Positions 17,042 through 26,117 of a DNA stretch of 64,000 nucleotides are shown here, piece by piece. Source of the DNA: Terriglobus roseus (GTDB lineage: Bacteria; Acidobacteriota; Terriglobia; Terriglobales; Acidobacteriaceae); assembly GCF_900102185.1 (NCBI RefSeq), contig NZ_LT629690.1:2480001-2544000 (forward strand). The letters run 5' to 3'. The notes under the pieces are model-generated. The model had not been told where the DNA came from, made no database searches, and saw nothing but the letters and a program-made list of their open reading frames with translations. Numbering within the stretch: the stretch's first letter is position 1; each line of letters begins with the position of its first letter. Made by a program: the position numbers and the translations under genes.

Positions 17042-17302
17042 ATGACCTGCACGGAATTTCTGGCTCAAATGACGGATTACTTCGACGGACAGGTTGAACC
17101 TGAGTTGTTGTCGGAAATTCAGTCTCATCTCTGCGAGTGCCACCACTGCGAAGTTCTTGTGGACACCACTCGACAGACAATCCGCGTCTATCGGAATCAC
17201 GAGGTCTATGACCTGACGGAAGACGTGCGCGAACGCACAGTGCAGCGAATTCTGGCCGCTTGTACAGGACGAAAGTCCATCTCCGCTGAAGGACAGCGAT
17301 AG
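17042..17302 (+). CDS. Zinc-finger anti-sigma factor (ZAS domain, soluble)
   Basis: An 86-residue protein with the H-x3-C-x2-C anti-sigma zinc motif (HLCECHHC, residues 30-37) following TCTEFLAQMTDYFDGQVEPE. This is the zf-HC2 fold that clamps ECF sigma factors. It has no membrane span, so it is a soluble, cytoplasmic anti-sigma factor. Possible triggers are redox or zinc status through the extra cysteines (CECHHC has an additional Cys and His), or a partner protein. I start at ATG 17042 because GGAGG lies 6 bases before it. It follows the sigma gene and is almost certainly its regulator. Confidence 0.85.
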   Translation: MTCTEFLAQMTDYFDGQVEPELLSEIQSHLCECHHCEVLVDTTRQTIRVYRNHEVYDLTEDVRERTVQRILAACTGRKSISAEGQR

Positions 17303-17381
17303 CCTTTTTTCTTTACTTTGAGGCACCCTTCACGTAGGGTTTGCGTGTTGCACTACGCTTTCCCTCCCGAGAGGGTTGTTC

Positions 17382-18221
17382 ATGTCTCTGCCTGATCCTC
17401 CCAGCGCCCGCGATCGTCGCGTTTCGCCAACCGGCGAACGCCGTTCCACAGATACGTCTCATGCAAATCGCTCTGGTCGGCGCGCAATGGATAGCTCGCC
17501 CAGGCGGCGCAGCACCGATCCGCAGATTCGGCGTCGCCGCGAAGACCACAAATCCGGGAACTCCGCTTTTGGCGCACTTCTTATCGTTGTGGTTGCCGTT
17601 TTGTTTCTGGGCTATGTCTACAACGTGGCAGGCTTTGCCACCGCTGCGGATAATTTCTTTTCCACGTTGAATAGCTCCGCGCAAAGCGAAAACAGTGCCG
17701 TCGTCAAAATCATGGAAGTTGTCTACCCTGCCATCGGACTGATCGTGGCAGCCTTGATGGTGTTTGGCATCCTACGGTTTCTCTATCGAAGCATTCGTGG
17801 TGCTAAGAAGACCCGCAAGCTTGCAGGACGCGAAGTCATCACTCTGGAGAAGTTCCGTCAGATCACAGAAGCCAGGGGGATTCGCCCAAGGATCTCAACA
17901 CAGGCTTACCAGCTCCTTCTTCCCTATTACGCCAGTAGCATGCGAGCTCGATTGGATGATCGTCTCGTTGAGGATTTGAACATGACTCCGGAGCAGGTGC
18001 AGGACACATACGGCAACCTTCTCCGCAATACAGATCGCAAGGAATCGCCCGGCACGCAGCCAAGCATTCTCACCGTGATGGATCTGCTGAACGCGGTGCA
18101 GTCGGCAAAGCGGCAGTCGCTCATGGATTCTGTGAAGCGTCCTGTTGTACGCATTTCAGCCATTCGGCGCGCGCAAGCCGCCGCGAAAGACAGCGACAAG
18201 GATTTCACAACATCCCAGTAA
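17382..18221 (+). CDS. Two-span membrane protein of unknown function, paralogue A
   Basis: I do not recognise a named family. The 279-residue product has three parts. Residues 1-60 are a polar, Arg/Ser/Pro-rich disordered segment containing repeated RRSTD-like elements (ERRSTDT, RRRSTDPQ). Two membrane spans follow (about 62-84 and 109-136) around a short Ser/Asn-rich loop. The 140-residue cytoplasmic C-terminal domain is helical. That domain, from LEKFRQITEARGIRP through QAYQLLLPYY, DDRLVEDLNMTPEQVQDTYG and ILTVMDLLNAVQSAKR, aligns with the end of the next gene's product. Start at ATG 17382 after GAGAGGG. It lies 79 bp after the anti-sigma gene. Predicted topology is both termini in the cytoplasm. 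Confidence 0.75.
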   Translation: MSLPDPPSARDRRVSPTGERRSTDTSHANRSGRRAMDSSPRRRSTDPQIRRRREDHKSGNSAFGALLIVVVAVLFLGYVYNVAGFATAADNFFSTLNSSAQSENSAVVKIMEVVYPAIGLIVAALMVFGILRFLYRSIRGAKKTRKLAGREVITLEKFRQITEARGIRPRISTQAYQLLLPYYASSMRARLDDRLVEDLNMTPEQVQDTYGNLLRNTDRKESPGTQPSILTVMDLLNAVQSAKRQSLMDSVKRPVVRISAIRRAQAAAKDSDKDFTTSQ

Positions 18222-18279
18222 CCACTGCGTGATAATCCGGGGTCTGATACGTTCATAGAGGCTCCCACACTCTGCGCCC

Positions 18280-19527
18280 ATGGACACGACCCAAGCAAGC
18301 TCTTCCCTGCCGCGCAGGCTCCCCCGACAGCCCAAAGCGGCACCTTATCCCGTCAAAAGAGCGACGGATAATAGTTCTCTTGCTCCGAATATCTCTTATT
18401 TCACCGAAGAGATCGAAGCCCTCCGCCCGCCTCAACCAGAAGTGCGCGCTGTAGCGCCTTCTCCGCCTGCGCCGACGCAAGACGTTCCGTCCCACACGGA
18501 GATTGTGCAACTCACGTCCATGGCAGACCGTGGGTCGCAAGAGCAGTCGTTGGCGAAAGCTGCGCCTGTTCCAGCGTCGGAAAGTCGTCGGAATCGTCCA
18601 TCAAACGACGATCCGAAGCCCGGATACGCGCGCCCGTCTGGCATCTCGCGATCTCGGCCTTCACGCCCTTCAGGCTTGTCTGGATCACGTCCCTCTGTCA
18701 GTGTTCCGGCGGTACCTGAAGCTCGCAATCGCGCGGTGTCCGAAACACATGAAACCGCATCTCCCCGTGTTTCCAAAGAGCTCTCCGCTTCAACTTTCCT
18801 TAAGCCGTCGCCTGAAGTGCGAATGCAAGATACCGCGAGCCGCCTGCCTGTAGCAGCACGTAACGATGACTCATCAGCCGCCTCGGCTCCGATAAGCCGT
18901 GTCGCAAAAAACACCAGCCGCCGCGTGGCGCACAAGCGGAAGATTTCTGCGGGCGTCGCTCTCGCCGTGCTTTCGGGTGTTCTGGTGGCGTATTCCTTTA
19001 CGGTCGGCAGCATTGAAAATGAAGTGGATCGCCTGATTGTGAACTCGGAGAGCATGCCCGCGTTCGTCAAATCGCTGCTGCCCTGGCTTCCCTTGCTTCC
19101 GCTCATCCTTCTGCTGGGCACAGTCCTCTGGATTCTCGCTGGCATGATCGGGTTGCGGCGGACCAGACGTCGACCAAATACTTTGGTTGCCAGCGGTGAA
19201 GCGTCAGCCGAACAACGCAAAGCGAAGCGTCGTAAATCTCCTTTGGAACAGTTCCGTGACGAGGCAGAAAAGGAAGGCATTGGGAAAGATGCTGCATATC
19301 AGGCATGGCGTCTGCTGCAGAGATACGGCCCAGACAGCCACATACTTTCGGTCTATGACGATCTGCAAGTCACGCTCAGCATGACTCAGCACCAGATTCA
19401 GGGCGTCTACAAACATCTTGTCCCGGCAAATGAAAAACCGGTCTCAGTCCGTTCAGTACTTGACCTGATGCGATTGGCAAACTCTCCGCCGCGGAACACT
19501 GCGCAGCACCAAAAGACCGCGCAATAG
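18280..19527 (+). CDS. Two-span membrane protein of unknown function, paralogue B
   Basis: No named family recognised. The 415 residues repeat the architecture of the preceding gene with a much longer disordered N-terminus (about 215 residues, Ser/Pro/Arg-rich, with a repeated RPSxxSxSRPS-type element around 120-145). Two membrane spans follow, one around GVALAVLSGVLVAYSFTVG and one around WLPLLPLILLLGTVLWILAG. A cytoplasmic helical domain ends the protein (LEQFRDEAEKEGIGKDAAYQ, AWRLLQRYG, LQVTLSMTQHQIQGVYKHL, VRSVLDLMRLANS). Conserved positions shared with paralogue A are L-E-x-F-R, E-x-x-G-I, Q-A-x-x-L-L, L-x-M-T-x-x-Q-x-Q and V-x-D-L. A strong terminator closes the unit. Confidence 0.75.
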   Translation: MDTTQASSSLPRRLPRQPKAAPYPVKRATDNSSLAPNISYFTEEIEALRPPQPEVRAVAPSPPAPTQDVPSHTEIVQLTSMADRGSQEQSLAKAAPVPASESRRNRPSNDDPKPGYARPSGISRSRPSRPSGLSGSRPSVSVPAVPEARNRAVSETHETASPRVSKELSASTFLKPSPEVRMQDTASRLPVAARNDDSSAASAPISRVAKNTSRRVAHKRKISAGVALAVLSGVLVAYSFTVGSIENEVDRLIVNSESMPAFVKSLLPWLPLLPLILLLGTVLWILAGMIGLRRTRRRPNTLVASGEASAEQRKAKRRKSPLEQFRDEAEKEGIGKDAAYQAWRLLQRYGPDSHILSVYDDLQVTLSMTQHQIQGVYKHLVPANEKPVSVRSVLDLMRLANSPPRNTAQHQKTAQ

Positions 19528-19567
19528 AGTTCACACACTGTCGATAACTCTGGGCACTTCCTGTAAA

Positions 19568-19607
19568 AGAGAAACGCCGCAAGCATTGTTGCTTGCGGCG
19601 TTTCTCT
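19568..19607. terminator. Strong bidirectional terminator between paralogue B and secA
   Basis: AGAGAAACGCCGCAAGCA (19568-19585) pairs perfectly with TGCTTGCGGCGTTTCTCT (19590-19607), an 18-bp stem with a 4-base loop. TTTT follows on the plus strand, and a T-run (from AAAA at 19565-19568) follows on the minus strand. Confidence 0.95.
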
Positions 19608-19611
19608 TTTC

Positions 19612-22494
19612 TTACCGGCGGCGCTTTGGCTTCTGTCCGCTGGTCGCTTTCTGCGGAGCGTACTGTTGCCGTTGCGGTCCGCGGCTGGTTGGGAACTGCG
19701 GCGGTTCTGGCTGGCGAGGCTGCTCTTCCACTTCGCTGCCACCGCTCATGCGCATGGGCGGCGGAGTCTGAGGAAGCTGCGGCGGAGGCGGTGCCACCGG
19801 CTGTGCTGCCATGCTTCGCAGAGCCTCCAACTGCTCCAGCGACTCAATCGGAATGCCATCCGGACCAACGATCTGCATGCGGTACAGGTTGCGCAATGTG
19901 TCTTCCTGGAAGCGCTGCATCATGGCTTCAAACATCTCGAAGGATTCCTTCTTGTAGGCCACCAGCGGATCCTGCTGCGCGTAACCACGCAGGCCGATGC
20001 CTTCCTTCAGATGGTCCATCGCAAGAAGATGGTCCTTCCACAGACCGTCCAGCGTGCTGAGCATGATGACGCGCTCGTGATATCGCAGAGTGTCCGGCCC
20101 AAGGATCTGTTCCTTCACCTCAAAGCGCTGCTTCAGGCCTTCAAACAGAGTGTCACCAAGCTCGTGGCGATTCAATGCCGCGAAGTCCACCTGCGGGAAG
20201 TCTGTGCCGAAGATGTCGACCAGCTTCGTCTTCATCTCAGTGACGTTCCACTGATCAGCATGAACATTGGCAGGAGCCGTCTCATCCAGAATGTTCGACA
20301 GCGCCGTGGCCGTGTAGTCCTCTAGGACGAGTTCCTTCTGGTCTACGCCTTCAAGCAGGTTGTGACGCAGACCGTAGACTGCCTCACGCTGCTTGTTCAT
20401 CACGTCGTCATATTCCAGAACGTGTTTACGCGATTCAAAGTTCTGCGTTTCCACGGCCTTCTGCGCAGCGGCGATACGGTTGGTGATCATGCCGCTTTCA
20501 ATCGGCACACCCTCTTCCATACCCAGACGCTGCAGCAGCGTGCTGACCCACTCACGCGCGAAGATGCGCATCAGGTCGTCTTCCAGTGACAGGTAGAAAC
20601 GCGCTGCACCCGGATCGCCCTGACGGCCCGCACGTCCACGAAGCTGGTTATCGACACGACGGCTTTCGTGACGCTCCGTACCAATGATGAAGAGACCGCC
20701 AGCCTCCAAAACTGCCTCATGCTCACGCTTGCAGTCAGTGGCGAAGTGATCCAACGCGTTATCCCACTCTGCCTGCGTGCACTCATGCTCTTCGTTCTGG
20801 TAGTAGAAGCGGTACATGCCCGGTGCTGCAACAGGTGCAATCTCACCTTCCACAGTGGCCAGCGGCTTCGCGACGCCGCTCTTTGCCAGCTCCTGACGCG
20901 CCATAAACTCGGCATTGCCGCCCAGCAGAATGTCGGTACCACGACCCGCCATGTTGGTGGCGATAGTCACCATGCCCAGACGTCCGGCCTGCGCAACGAT
21001 CTCCGCTTCGCGTTCGTGGAACTTCGCGTTCAGAACAACGTGGCGCACACCCTTGCGCTTCAGAATTTCGCTCAGGATTTCCGACTTCTCGATCGAAGTC
21101 GTACCCACCAGTACCGGCTGCTTGTTCGCGTGCAGACGATCAATCTCATCTGCCACGGCAAAGTACTTTTCTTTCGCCGTGCGATACACCACGTCCGGGT
21201 GCTCAATGCGCTGCATGATGCGGTTGGTCGGGATGACTGTGATTTCGAGCTTGTAGATGTTGTCGAATTCGGCGGCTTCCGTCTCCGCCGTACCGGTCAT
21301 GCCGGAGAGCTTCTTGTACATACGGAAGTAGTTCTGGAAGGTGATAGTGGCGAGCGTCTGATCTTCCTTGCGGATGTTGACGCCTTCCTTCGCTTCCACG
21401 GCCTGGTGTAGTCCATCGGACCAGCGGCGACCCGGCATCAGACGGCCCGTGAACTCGTCCACGATGATGATTTCGCCGTCCTTCACCACGTACTCTACGT
21501 CGCGCTTGTAGAGGTTGTGGGCCTTGATCGCAGTCTCCACGTGGTGCTTCAGATCCCAGTTCTCGGGGTCAGCAATGTTACCGATGCCGAGCAGGCCTTC
21601 GATCTTTTCCCAACCCTCATCCGTCACAGTGATGGAGCGAGCCTTCTCGTCTACCGTGAAGTCTCCGGTGTAAATCTTCTGTTCCAGCGTCTCCGTGAAC
21701 TCACCCAACTCAAGCTCTGGGATGATTACATTCACGCGCTCGTACTTGTCAGTGGTCTGGTCTGTGGGGCCAGAGATGATGAGCGGCGTACGCGCTTCGT
21801 CAATCAGGATCGAGTCCACTTCGTCCACGATGGACATGTAGTGTCCACGCTGAACAAGTTCGCTCAGTTCGAACTTCATGTTGTCGCGTAGGTAGTCGAA
21901 GCCGAACTCGTTGTTCGTACCGTAGGTGATGTCTGCGGCATACGCTGCACGGCGTTCGCGGTCGTCAAGATCATGAACAATGACACCAACGGTCATGCCG
22001 AGAAAGCCGTAAATCTTGCCCATCCACTCGGCGTCGCGCTTAGCCAGATAGTCGTTCACGGTAACCACGTGAACACCGCGACCAGCGAGCGCGTTCAGGT
22101 AGCAAGGCAGTGTGGCGACTAGCGTCTTACCTTCACCCGTACGCATTTCAGCGATCTTGCCCTGGTGAAGAACGGTGCCGCCGATCATCTGCACGTCGAA
22201 GTGACGCATACCCACCACACGGCGGCCAGCTTCGCGAACCACAGCGAAGGCTTCCGGCAGAAGCTCGTCCAGAACCACCTTCTCTTCGGCAATGCGTTCA
22301 TCGCGATCAACAATGTCAGCGGTACGCGTGGCAATGCGTTCGCGGAACTCCACCGTTTTGGCGCGAAGCTGTTCGTCGGTGAGCGCCTGAAGAGCGGGTT
22401 CGAAGCCATTGATCTGATCGAGGATGGGCTGCATGCGCTTCACAGCGCGTTCGTTGGAGGTGCCAAACAGTTTGGCGAGAGTCTTGTTAAACAC
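19612..22494 (-). CDS. secA: Preprotein translocase ATPase SecA
   Basis: A 960-residue motor of the Sec export system. It has [20 protein letters not shown] at the start, Walker [38 protein letters not shown], Walker B-type [20 protein letters not shown] and [17 protein letters not shown]. The helical-scaffold segment is [20 protein letters not shown]. The C-terminal tail is Pro/Gln/Arg-rich and ends KPKRRR; the zinc-binding CxCxSGxx(C/H)C motif that contacts SecB and lipid is absent. I prefer the GTG at 22494, which gives MFNKTL and follows AAGGACG; the longer frame adds 18 atypical residues. The gene appears monocistronic or co-transcribed with the small secreted protein upstream. Confidence 0.95.
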   Translation of the reverse strand: MFNKTLAKLFGTSNERAVKRMQPILDQINGFEPALQALTDEQLRAKTVEFRERIATRTADIVDRDERIAEEKVVLDELLPEAFAVVREAGRRVVGMRHFDVQMIGGTVLHQGKIAEMRTGEGKTLVATLPCYLNALAGRGVHVVTVNDYLAKRDAEWMGKIYGFLGMTVGVIVHDLDDRERRAAYAADITYGTNNEFGFDYLRDNMKFELSELVQRGHYMSIVDEVDSILIDEARTPLIISGPTDQTTDKYERVNVIIPELELGEFTETLEQKIYTGDFTVDEKARSITVTDEGWEKIEGLLGIGNIADPENWDLKHHVETAIKAHNLYKRDVEYVVKDGEIIIVDEFTGRLMPGRRWSDGLHQAVEAKEGVNIRKEDQTLATITFQNYFRMYKKLSGMTGTAETEAAEFDNIYKLEITVIPTNRIMQRIEHPDVVYRTAKEKYFAVADEIDRLHANKQPVLVGTTSIEKSEILSEILKRKGVRHVVLNAKFHEREAEIVAQAGRLGMVTIATNMAGRGTDILLGGNAEFMARQELAKSGVAKPLATVEGEIAPVAAPGMYRFYYQNEEHECTQAEWDNALDHFATDCKREHEAVLEAGGLFIIGTERHESRRVDNQLRGRAGRQGDPGAARFYLSLEDDLMRIFAREWVSTLLQRLGMEEGVPIESGMITNRIAAAQKAVETQNFESRKHVLEYDDVMNKQREAVYGLRHNLLEGVDQKELVLEDYTATALSNILDETAPANVHADQWNVTEMKTKLVDIFGTDFPQVDFAALNRHELGDTLFEGLKQRFEVKEQILGPDTLRYHERVIMLSTLDGLWKDHLLAMDHLKEGIGLRGYAQQDPLVAYKKESFEMFEAMMQRFQEDTLRNLYRMQIVGPDGIPIESLEQLEALRSMAAQPVAPPPPQLPQTPPPMRMSGGSEVEEQPRQPEPPQFPTSRGPQRQQYAPQKATSGQKPKRRR

Positions 22495-22590
22495 AGGGGT
22501 CGTCCTTGCTGGTACGGAAAATAGCGCGATCAAGAGGGCGCGGTGCAATTAGCAACCGCGATAACGTACGGCACTCTCATCTACGGCGCG

Positions 22591-22887
22591 CTACAGGCTG
22601 TTTCCAGTCACAGCGTGCACGTGCGCTGTTTGAACCGCGGCATCATTTACCGGGCGAACAACGCCATGCTCACATGACGTAGCAGCCGTAAAGCTTTGGG
22701 GTTCTTCGCTAGCCGGACCGGTCGTGACAGGCTCAGATTCTTCAATTGCTGCCTGAAGCAGCAGATTGCGAACAAAGACGCCACCGGGAGTCCGTGCCGG
22801 TTCCACGCTGCTGGCACGCGCGTCAGACACTGCCAGGCTCGAAAGCAGCAGCAACAGACACGCGAAATGAACGGCGCGGGAACGCAT
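22591..22887 (-). CDS. Small secreted protein of unknown function
   Basis: A 98-residue product. Residues 1-25 form a signal peptide (RSRAVHFACLLLLLSSLAVS then DARA, a plausible signal peptidase I site). The mature part is about 73 residues, with a single cysteine (TSCEHG) and several histidines (EHG, AHVHAV), and no recognised domain. GGAAG lies 5 bases before the ATG. It precedes secA by 96 bp in the same direction. Codon usage resembles its neighbours. The family is unknown to me; existence as a gene is likely but not certain. Confidence 0.6.
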   Translation of the reverse strand: MRSRAVHFACLLLLLSSLAVSDARASSVEPARTPGGVFVRNLLLQAAIEESEPVTTGPASEEPQSFTAATSCEHGVVRPVNDAAVQTAHVHAVTGNSL

Positions 22888-22942
22888 GTGCTTCCTAGTT
22901 TAGACGAATGACGGGCTTGGTGCATCTACCCAACCCGAGACG

Positions 22943-23932
22943 CTAATTTGCCCGTGGATGCGTCTCGTCATACACCTGCTGCACCTGCCCCACGGTGAGC
23001 TGCGTGTACCGCTGCGTGGTGGAAAGTCGTTCATGACCAAGGAGTTCCTGAATCGCTCGCAGATCAGCGCCCTCCTCCAGCATGTGTGTGCCGAAGGCGT
23101 GACGCAGCGTGTGCGGGTGAACATCGGCGGGTAGGCCGCGCTGGATGGCGATGGACTTCACAATGCGTCCCACGGAACGGGTTGTCAGGCGCGCTGAGCC
23201 GCGGGCTGACTGATTGATGAGCAGCGGACCGTCTGCGATGAGGGCTGCTTTTCCATTGCGCAGCTTTGCTTCTCGATGCGGAAGATAGGCGCGGACGGCT
23301 TCCGCAGCAGCATCGCCTAGAGGAACATAGCGCTCTTTGCGACCTTTGCCTCGAACCAGGATCGCATCGTTGGACCAATAAATGTCGCGCAGGTTAATGC
23401 CAACAAGCTCTGAATTACGGATACCGCAGCCGTAAAGCAGTTCCCAGATCACGCGGTCACGCTCAGGCCAGCCGGTGTATTCCTCGCCCACAGACTTGGC
23501 GAATTTCTTGCCAGCCTTCTTTACCGCGCGTGGCGTAGCACTGACATTCTCAATGGCATCCAGAACGCGATTGACCTCTTCCGCCGACGGCACTCGCGGC
23601 AGGTGCTTTGGTAGCTTCGGCGTGGCTACGAGCGTTGCCGGATTCTGTTCGACAATACCCTCTTTGGCCATCCAACGAAACCACGAGCGGACGGCTGCAA
23701 GCGCCCGCGCCGCCGACGCCTTCGTCAGCCCACGGTCATACAAAACCGCCAGGTACGCTCGAACATGCGTGTGTTCAACAGAACGAATGTCGCCTTGTTC
23801 CCCAAGCGTTTCCACCAGCCACGCGGCAAAGTTTTGCACCTCACGCGTGTAGGCGCGGACGGTGTGTTCGCTAGCACCGCGTTCGTTCTCCAGTACGGTG
23901 ACGAAACGGCTGCTTAGGTCGGATAGGCTCAT
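22943..23932 (-). CDS. xerC: Tyrosine recombinase XerC-like
   Basis: A 329-residue tyrosine recombinase, likely one half of the XerCD pair resolving chromosome dimers at dif. The N-terminal SAM-like domain spans residues 1-105 ([20 protein letters not shown]). The catalytic residues are all visible: Arg in [14 protein letters not shown], Lys in [12 protein letters not shown], His-x2-Arg in [16 protein letters not shown], His in [10 protein letters not shown] and Tyr in RYTQL. An insertion rich in Lys/Gly ([20 protein letters not shown]) sits between the domains. The ATG at 23932 overlaps the stop of the upstream recombinase as ATGA, so the two are translationally coupled. Which is XerC and which XerD is uncertain. 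Confidence 0.85.
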   Translation of the reverse strand: MSLSDLSSRFVTVLENERGASEHTVRAYTREVQNFAAWLVETLGEQGDIRSVEHTHVRAYLAVLYDRGLTKASAARALAAVRSWFRWMAKEGIVEQNPATLVATPKLPKHLPRVPSAEEVNRVLDAIENVSATPRAVKKAGKKFAKSVGEEYTGWPERDRVIWELLYGCGIRNSELVGINLRDIYWSNDAILVRGKGRKERYVPLGDAAAEAVRAYLPHREAKLRNGKAALIADGPLLINQSARGSARLTTRSVGRIVKSIAIQRGLPADVHPHTLRHAFGTHMLEEGADLRAIQELLGHERLSTTQRYTQLTVGQVQQVYDETHPRAN

Positions 23933-24870
23933 GAGGCACGCGCCTCCGCACCATGGCGGCGAGCGCGCGGATGGTGCAGTCGATGCACTTCTTTCAAACG
24001 TCCAAGCGCAAGATGCGTGTAAACCTGCGTGGTGCTGATGTCGGCATGGCCCAGAAGCGTTTGCACGCTGCGTAAGTCGGCGCCATGTTCCACCATGTGT
24101 GTCGCGCAACTGTGGCGAAGCTTATGCGGGCTGGCCTGTGAATTCGTCGACTTCACAATCGACCACACTACCTGCGTCGTCAACGGTTTTCCGCGTACGG
24201 AGAGGAATAACGTCCGCTGCAGTCCCTTGCCAGCGAGTTGCGAACGCCCGCGTTGCAGATATTCTTCAAGCGCTCTGCACGCGGTCGCGCCCAACGGCAC
24301 AATCCGTTCTTTATCGCCTTTTCCACGCACCTGCGCACGTTGCTGATCCAGATGCAAGTCTTCCACGCGAAGGGTGACAATCTCACCGGCGCGCAGACCA
24401 CCTGCGTACAGCAGTTCCATCAGGGCGTGGTCACGCAATGAAAGTGCATCAGCCTGTGGGTGATGCGCGGCCACACCGGTCATCTCCAACATCCGCGAAA
24501 CATCTTCTTCCGCCAGCGATTTCGGCAGGACTTTCCAAGTGCTTGGCGCTTCAATGTTGACCGTAGGGTCGTGGCTCATGCGTTTGTCCAGCAGCATCCA
24601 TTTGTAAAAGCCGCGCAGGCAGCTCAACTTGCGCGCAATGGAACGATCCGTGCGGTCGTGCGTGCGCAGATGCTCCATCCACGCTGCCACATCTTCCCGC
24701 TTTGCTGACGCAAGCAGGCCGTCGGTCACTTCCAGATGCTCGCAAAACTGTTCCAGATCACGCAGATACGCCTCGCAAGTCAGCGGGCGCAGCCCCTTTT
24801 CCACGCGCAGCATGGTCATGTATTCGCGCAGGAGCTGGGAGTTGCGGCTGCTTGTCGTGGACGGCTGCAT
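23929..24870 (-). CDS. xerD: Tyrosine recombinase XerD-like
   Basis: A 313-residue tyrosine recombinase. The N-terminal domain begins [20 protein letters not shown] and [16 protein letters not shown]. Catalytic residues are Arg in [16 protein letters not shown], Lys in [12 protein letters not shown], His-x2-Arg in [15 protein letters not shown], His in [11 protein letters not shown] and Tyr in [25 protein letters not shown] is the classical XerD-type signature. It ends with a basic tail ([15 protein letters not shown]). In most bacteria xerC and xerD are unlinked; here they overlap by four bases in one operon, which suggests fixed stoichiometry of the heterotetramer or duplication followed by divergence. 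Confidence 0.87.
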   Translation of the reverse strand: MQPSTTSSRNSQLLREYMTMLRVEKGLRPLTCEAYLRDLEQFCEHLEVTDGLLASAKREDVAAWMEHLRTHDRTDRSIARKLSCLRGFYKWMLLDKRMSHDPTVNIEAPSTWKVLPKSLAEEDVSRMLEMTGVAAHHPQADALSLRDHALMELLYAGGLRAGEIVTLRVEDLHLDQQRAQVRGKGDKERIVPLGATACRALEEYLQRGRSQLAGKGLQRTLFLSVRGKPLTTQVVWSIVKSTNSQASPHKLRHSCATHMVEHGADLRSVQTLLGHADISTTQVYTHLALGRLKEVHRLHHPRARRHGAEARAS

Positions 24871-24948
24871 CGCATCATTGATTATGGGTCTGCCGCCGCC
24901 GCAGGGCGAGAGGCGGAACCTAACTCGTCATAACCACGGAGGCCAACC

Positions 24949-25437
24949 ATGCGTGACACTGAAATCATGAATGGAACGGTCCGCGTGGGCGTGATTTCTG
25001 ATACGCACGGCCTCCTGCGCCCGGAAGTCCCTCCCCTGCTGGAAGGTGTGGACTACATCCTGCACGCAGGTGACGTGGGCGACATCCATATCCTTCACCG
25101 CCTTGCGATGATTGCACCCGTCACAGCGATCCGCGGCAATGTCGATACCATCGGCCCATGCGCGGCGTTATCTGCCACAGACCTGATCGAAATCGGCAAC
25201 ACATCCATCTACATGGTGCATTCCATCCATGATCTGGACATTAAGCCGGAAGCGGCAGGAGTCCGCGTGGTGGTGAGTGGCCACACGCACAAACCTGCGG
25301 CAGATGAACGCAATGGCGTGCTGTACCTGAACCCCGGCAGCATCGGTCCCCGACGCTTTCGCCTGCCTGTCTCGATGGCTATTCTTCATCTGAACGGCGA
25401 CAGCGTTCGAGTGGAGTTTGTCACGCTGGATAGTTAG
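24949..25437 (+). CDS. YfcE/MJ0936-type metallophosphodiesterase
   Basis: A 162-residue calcineurin-like phosphoesterase of the small YfcE/MJ0936 class. The metal-binding motifs are all present: D-x-H in GVISDTHGLLRP, GD in LHAGDVGDIHIL, GN in IRGNVD, H in VHSIHD and GHTH in VVSGHTHKPA, ending with LYLNPGSIGPRRFRLPVSMA. These enzymes hydrolyse phosphodiesters with manganese or similar metals; the physiological substrate is unknown. Start at ATG 24949 after GGAGG; a second ATG is at 24967. It is divergent from the recombinase operon. Confidence 0.9.
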   Translation: MRDTEIMNGTVRVGVISDTHGLLRPEVPPLLEGVDYILHAGDVGDIHILHRLAMIAPVTAIRGNVDTIGPCAALSATDLIEIGNTSIYMVHSIHDLDIKPEAAGVRVVVSGHTHKPAADERNGVLYLNPGSIGPRRFRLPVSMAILHLNGDSVRVEFVTLDS

Positions 25438-25442
25438 TTCTC

Positions 25443-26093
25443 TTACCGATCGATCTGAATCGATCCCAGGATGTTTGCCAGCCGCGTATTCACATCGCCA
25501 AGCTGCTGCGAGTTCATTTCCACCGCACCGCTCGACTCTCCACAAAACGTGTTTACCACCAGATCAAAGCGCAGGCATGTATTGCCCTTCAGCGTGGTGA
25601 AGACTTCATTGCGCGATTCCGTACACACCCCGCCATGCTGATCCTGCCCGTGCTTGAATGTAATGCCAGCAGTCGTCACATCCGGCTTCGGCTTTAGCTT
25701 TCCCGTGGTCGCCAATGCACTACAGCTTTGCGCATTAGCATTCGGCACGACGGAGAAATAGAACAACGCACCCGAGAAGGTCGTTGGTGGATACGGGTTG
25801 TAGTTGATAGCCGAAACGCCACGCACTCGCATACTGCTTGTCGCGCTGCGAACATCCTTCTCCAGATCAGACAGGACGCCATCCTTGCGCTCCGTATCCC
25901 ACCCCGCCGGAATATGGTACGTAACGTGATATTTCGAATCACGAAACACCGATGCGGCAGGCTGCGGGTTTGCAGGTTCGTCAGGTACGGTAAATCCCTT
26001 CAGATCCTGCGAACCCTTCGGCTTTGCCTGCTGTGCAGCAAGAGAAGACGAGAGAAACAACAAAGCAATCGCAGTTGCAGTGGAAGAACGCAT
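25443..26093 (-). CDS. Secreted protein of unknown function
   Basis: A 216-residue product with a signal peptide (MRSSTATAIALLFLSSSLAAQ). It has a Pro-rich linker, then a domain beginning SKYHVTYHIPAGWDTERKDG, reminiscent of the PsbP-like/DUF fold pattern (.y.v.yP.gW....). Four cysteines in the second half (QSC, GVC, NTC, TFC) could form two disulfides outside the cytoplasm. It is the last gene after the OppB-type permease (24-bp gap, same strand) and converges on the phosphodiesterase with 5 bp between stop codons. Function not known. Confidence 0.7.
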   Translation of the reverse strand: MRSSTATAIALLFLSSSLAAQQAKPKGSQDLKGFTVPDEPANPQPAASVFRDSKYHVTYHIPAGWDTERKDGVLSDLEKDVRSATSSMRVRGVSAINYNPYPPTTFSGALFYFSVVPNANAQSCSALATTGKLKPKPDVTTAGITFKHGQDQHGGVCTESRNEVFTTLKGNTCLRFDLVVNTFCGESSGAVEMNSQQLGDVNTRLANILGSIQIDR

Positions 26094-26117
26094 ACGTGGT
26101 GAGTCTACCGCGTTCTG

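Noticed and set aside
22943-24870. Integrative element or integron carrying the Xer pair
   Set aside because: No attachment-site repeats, tRNA target, cassette array or atypical composition was seen around the genes.
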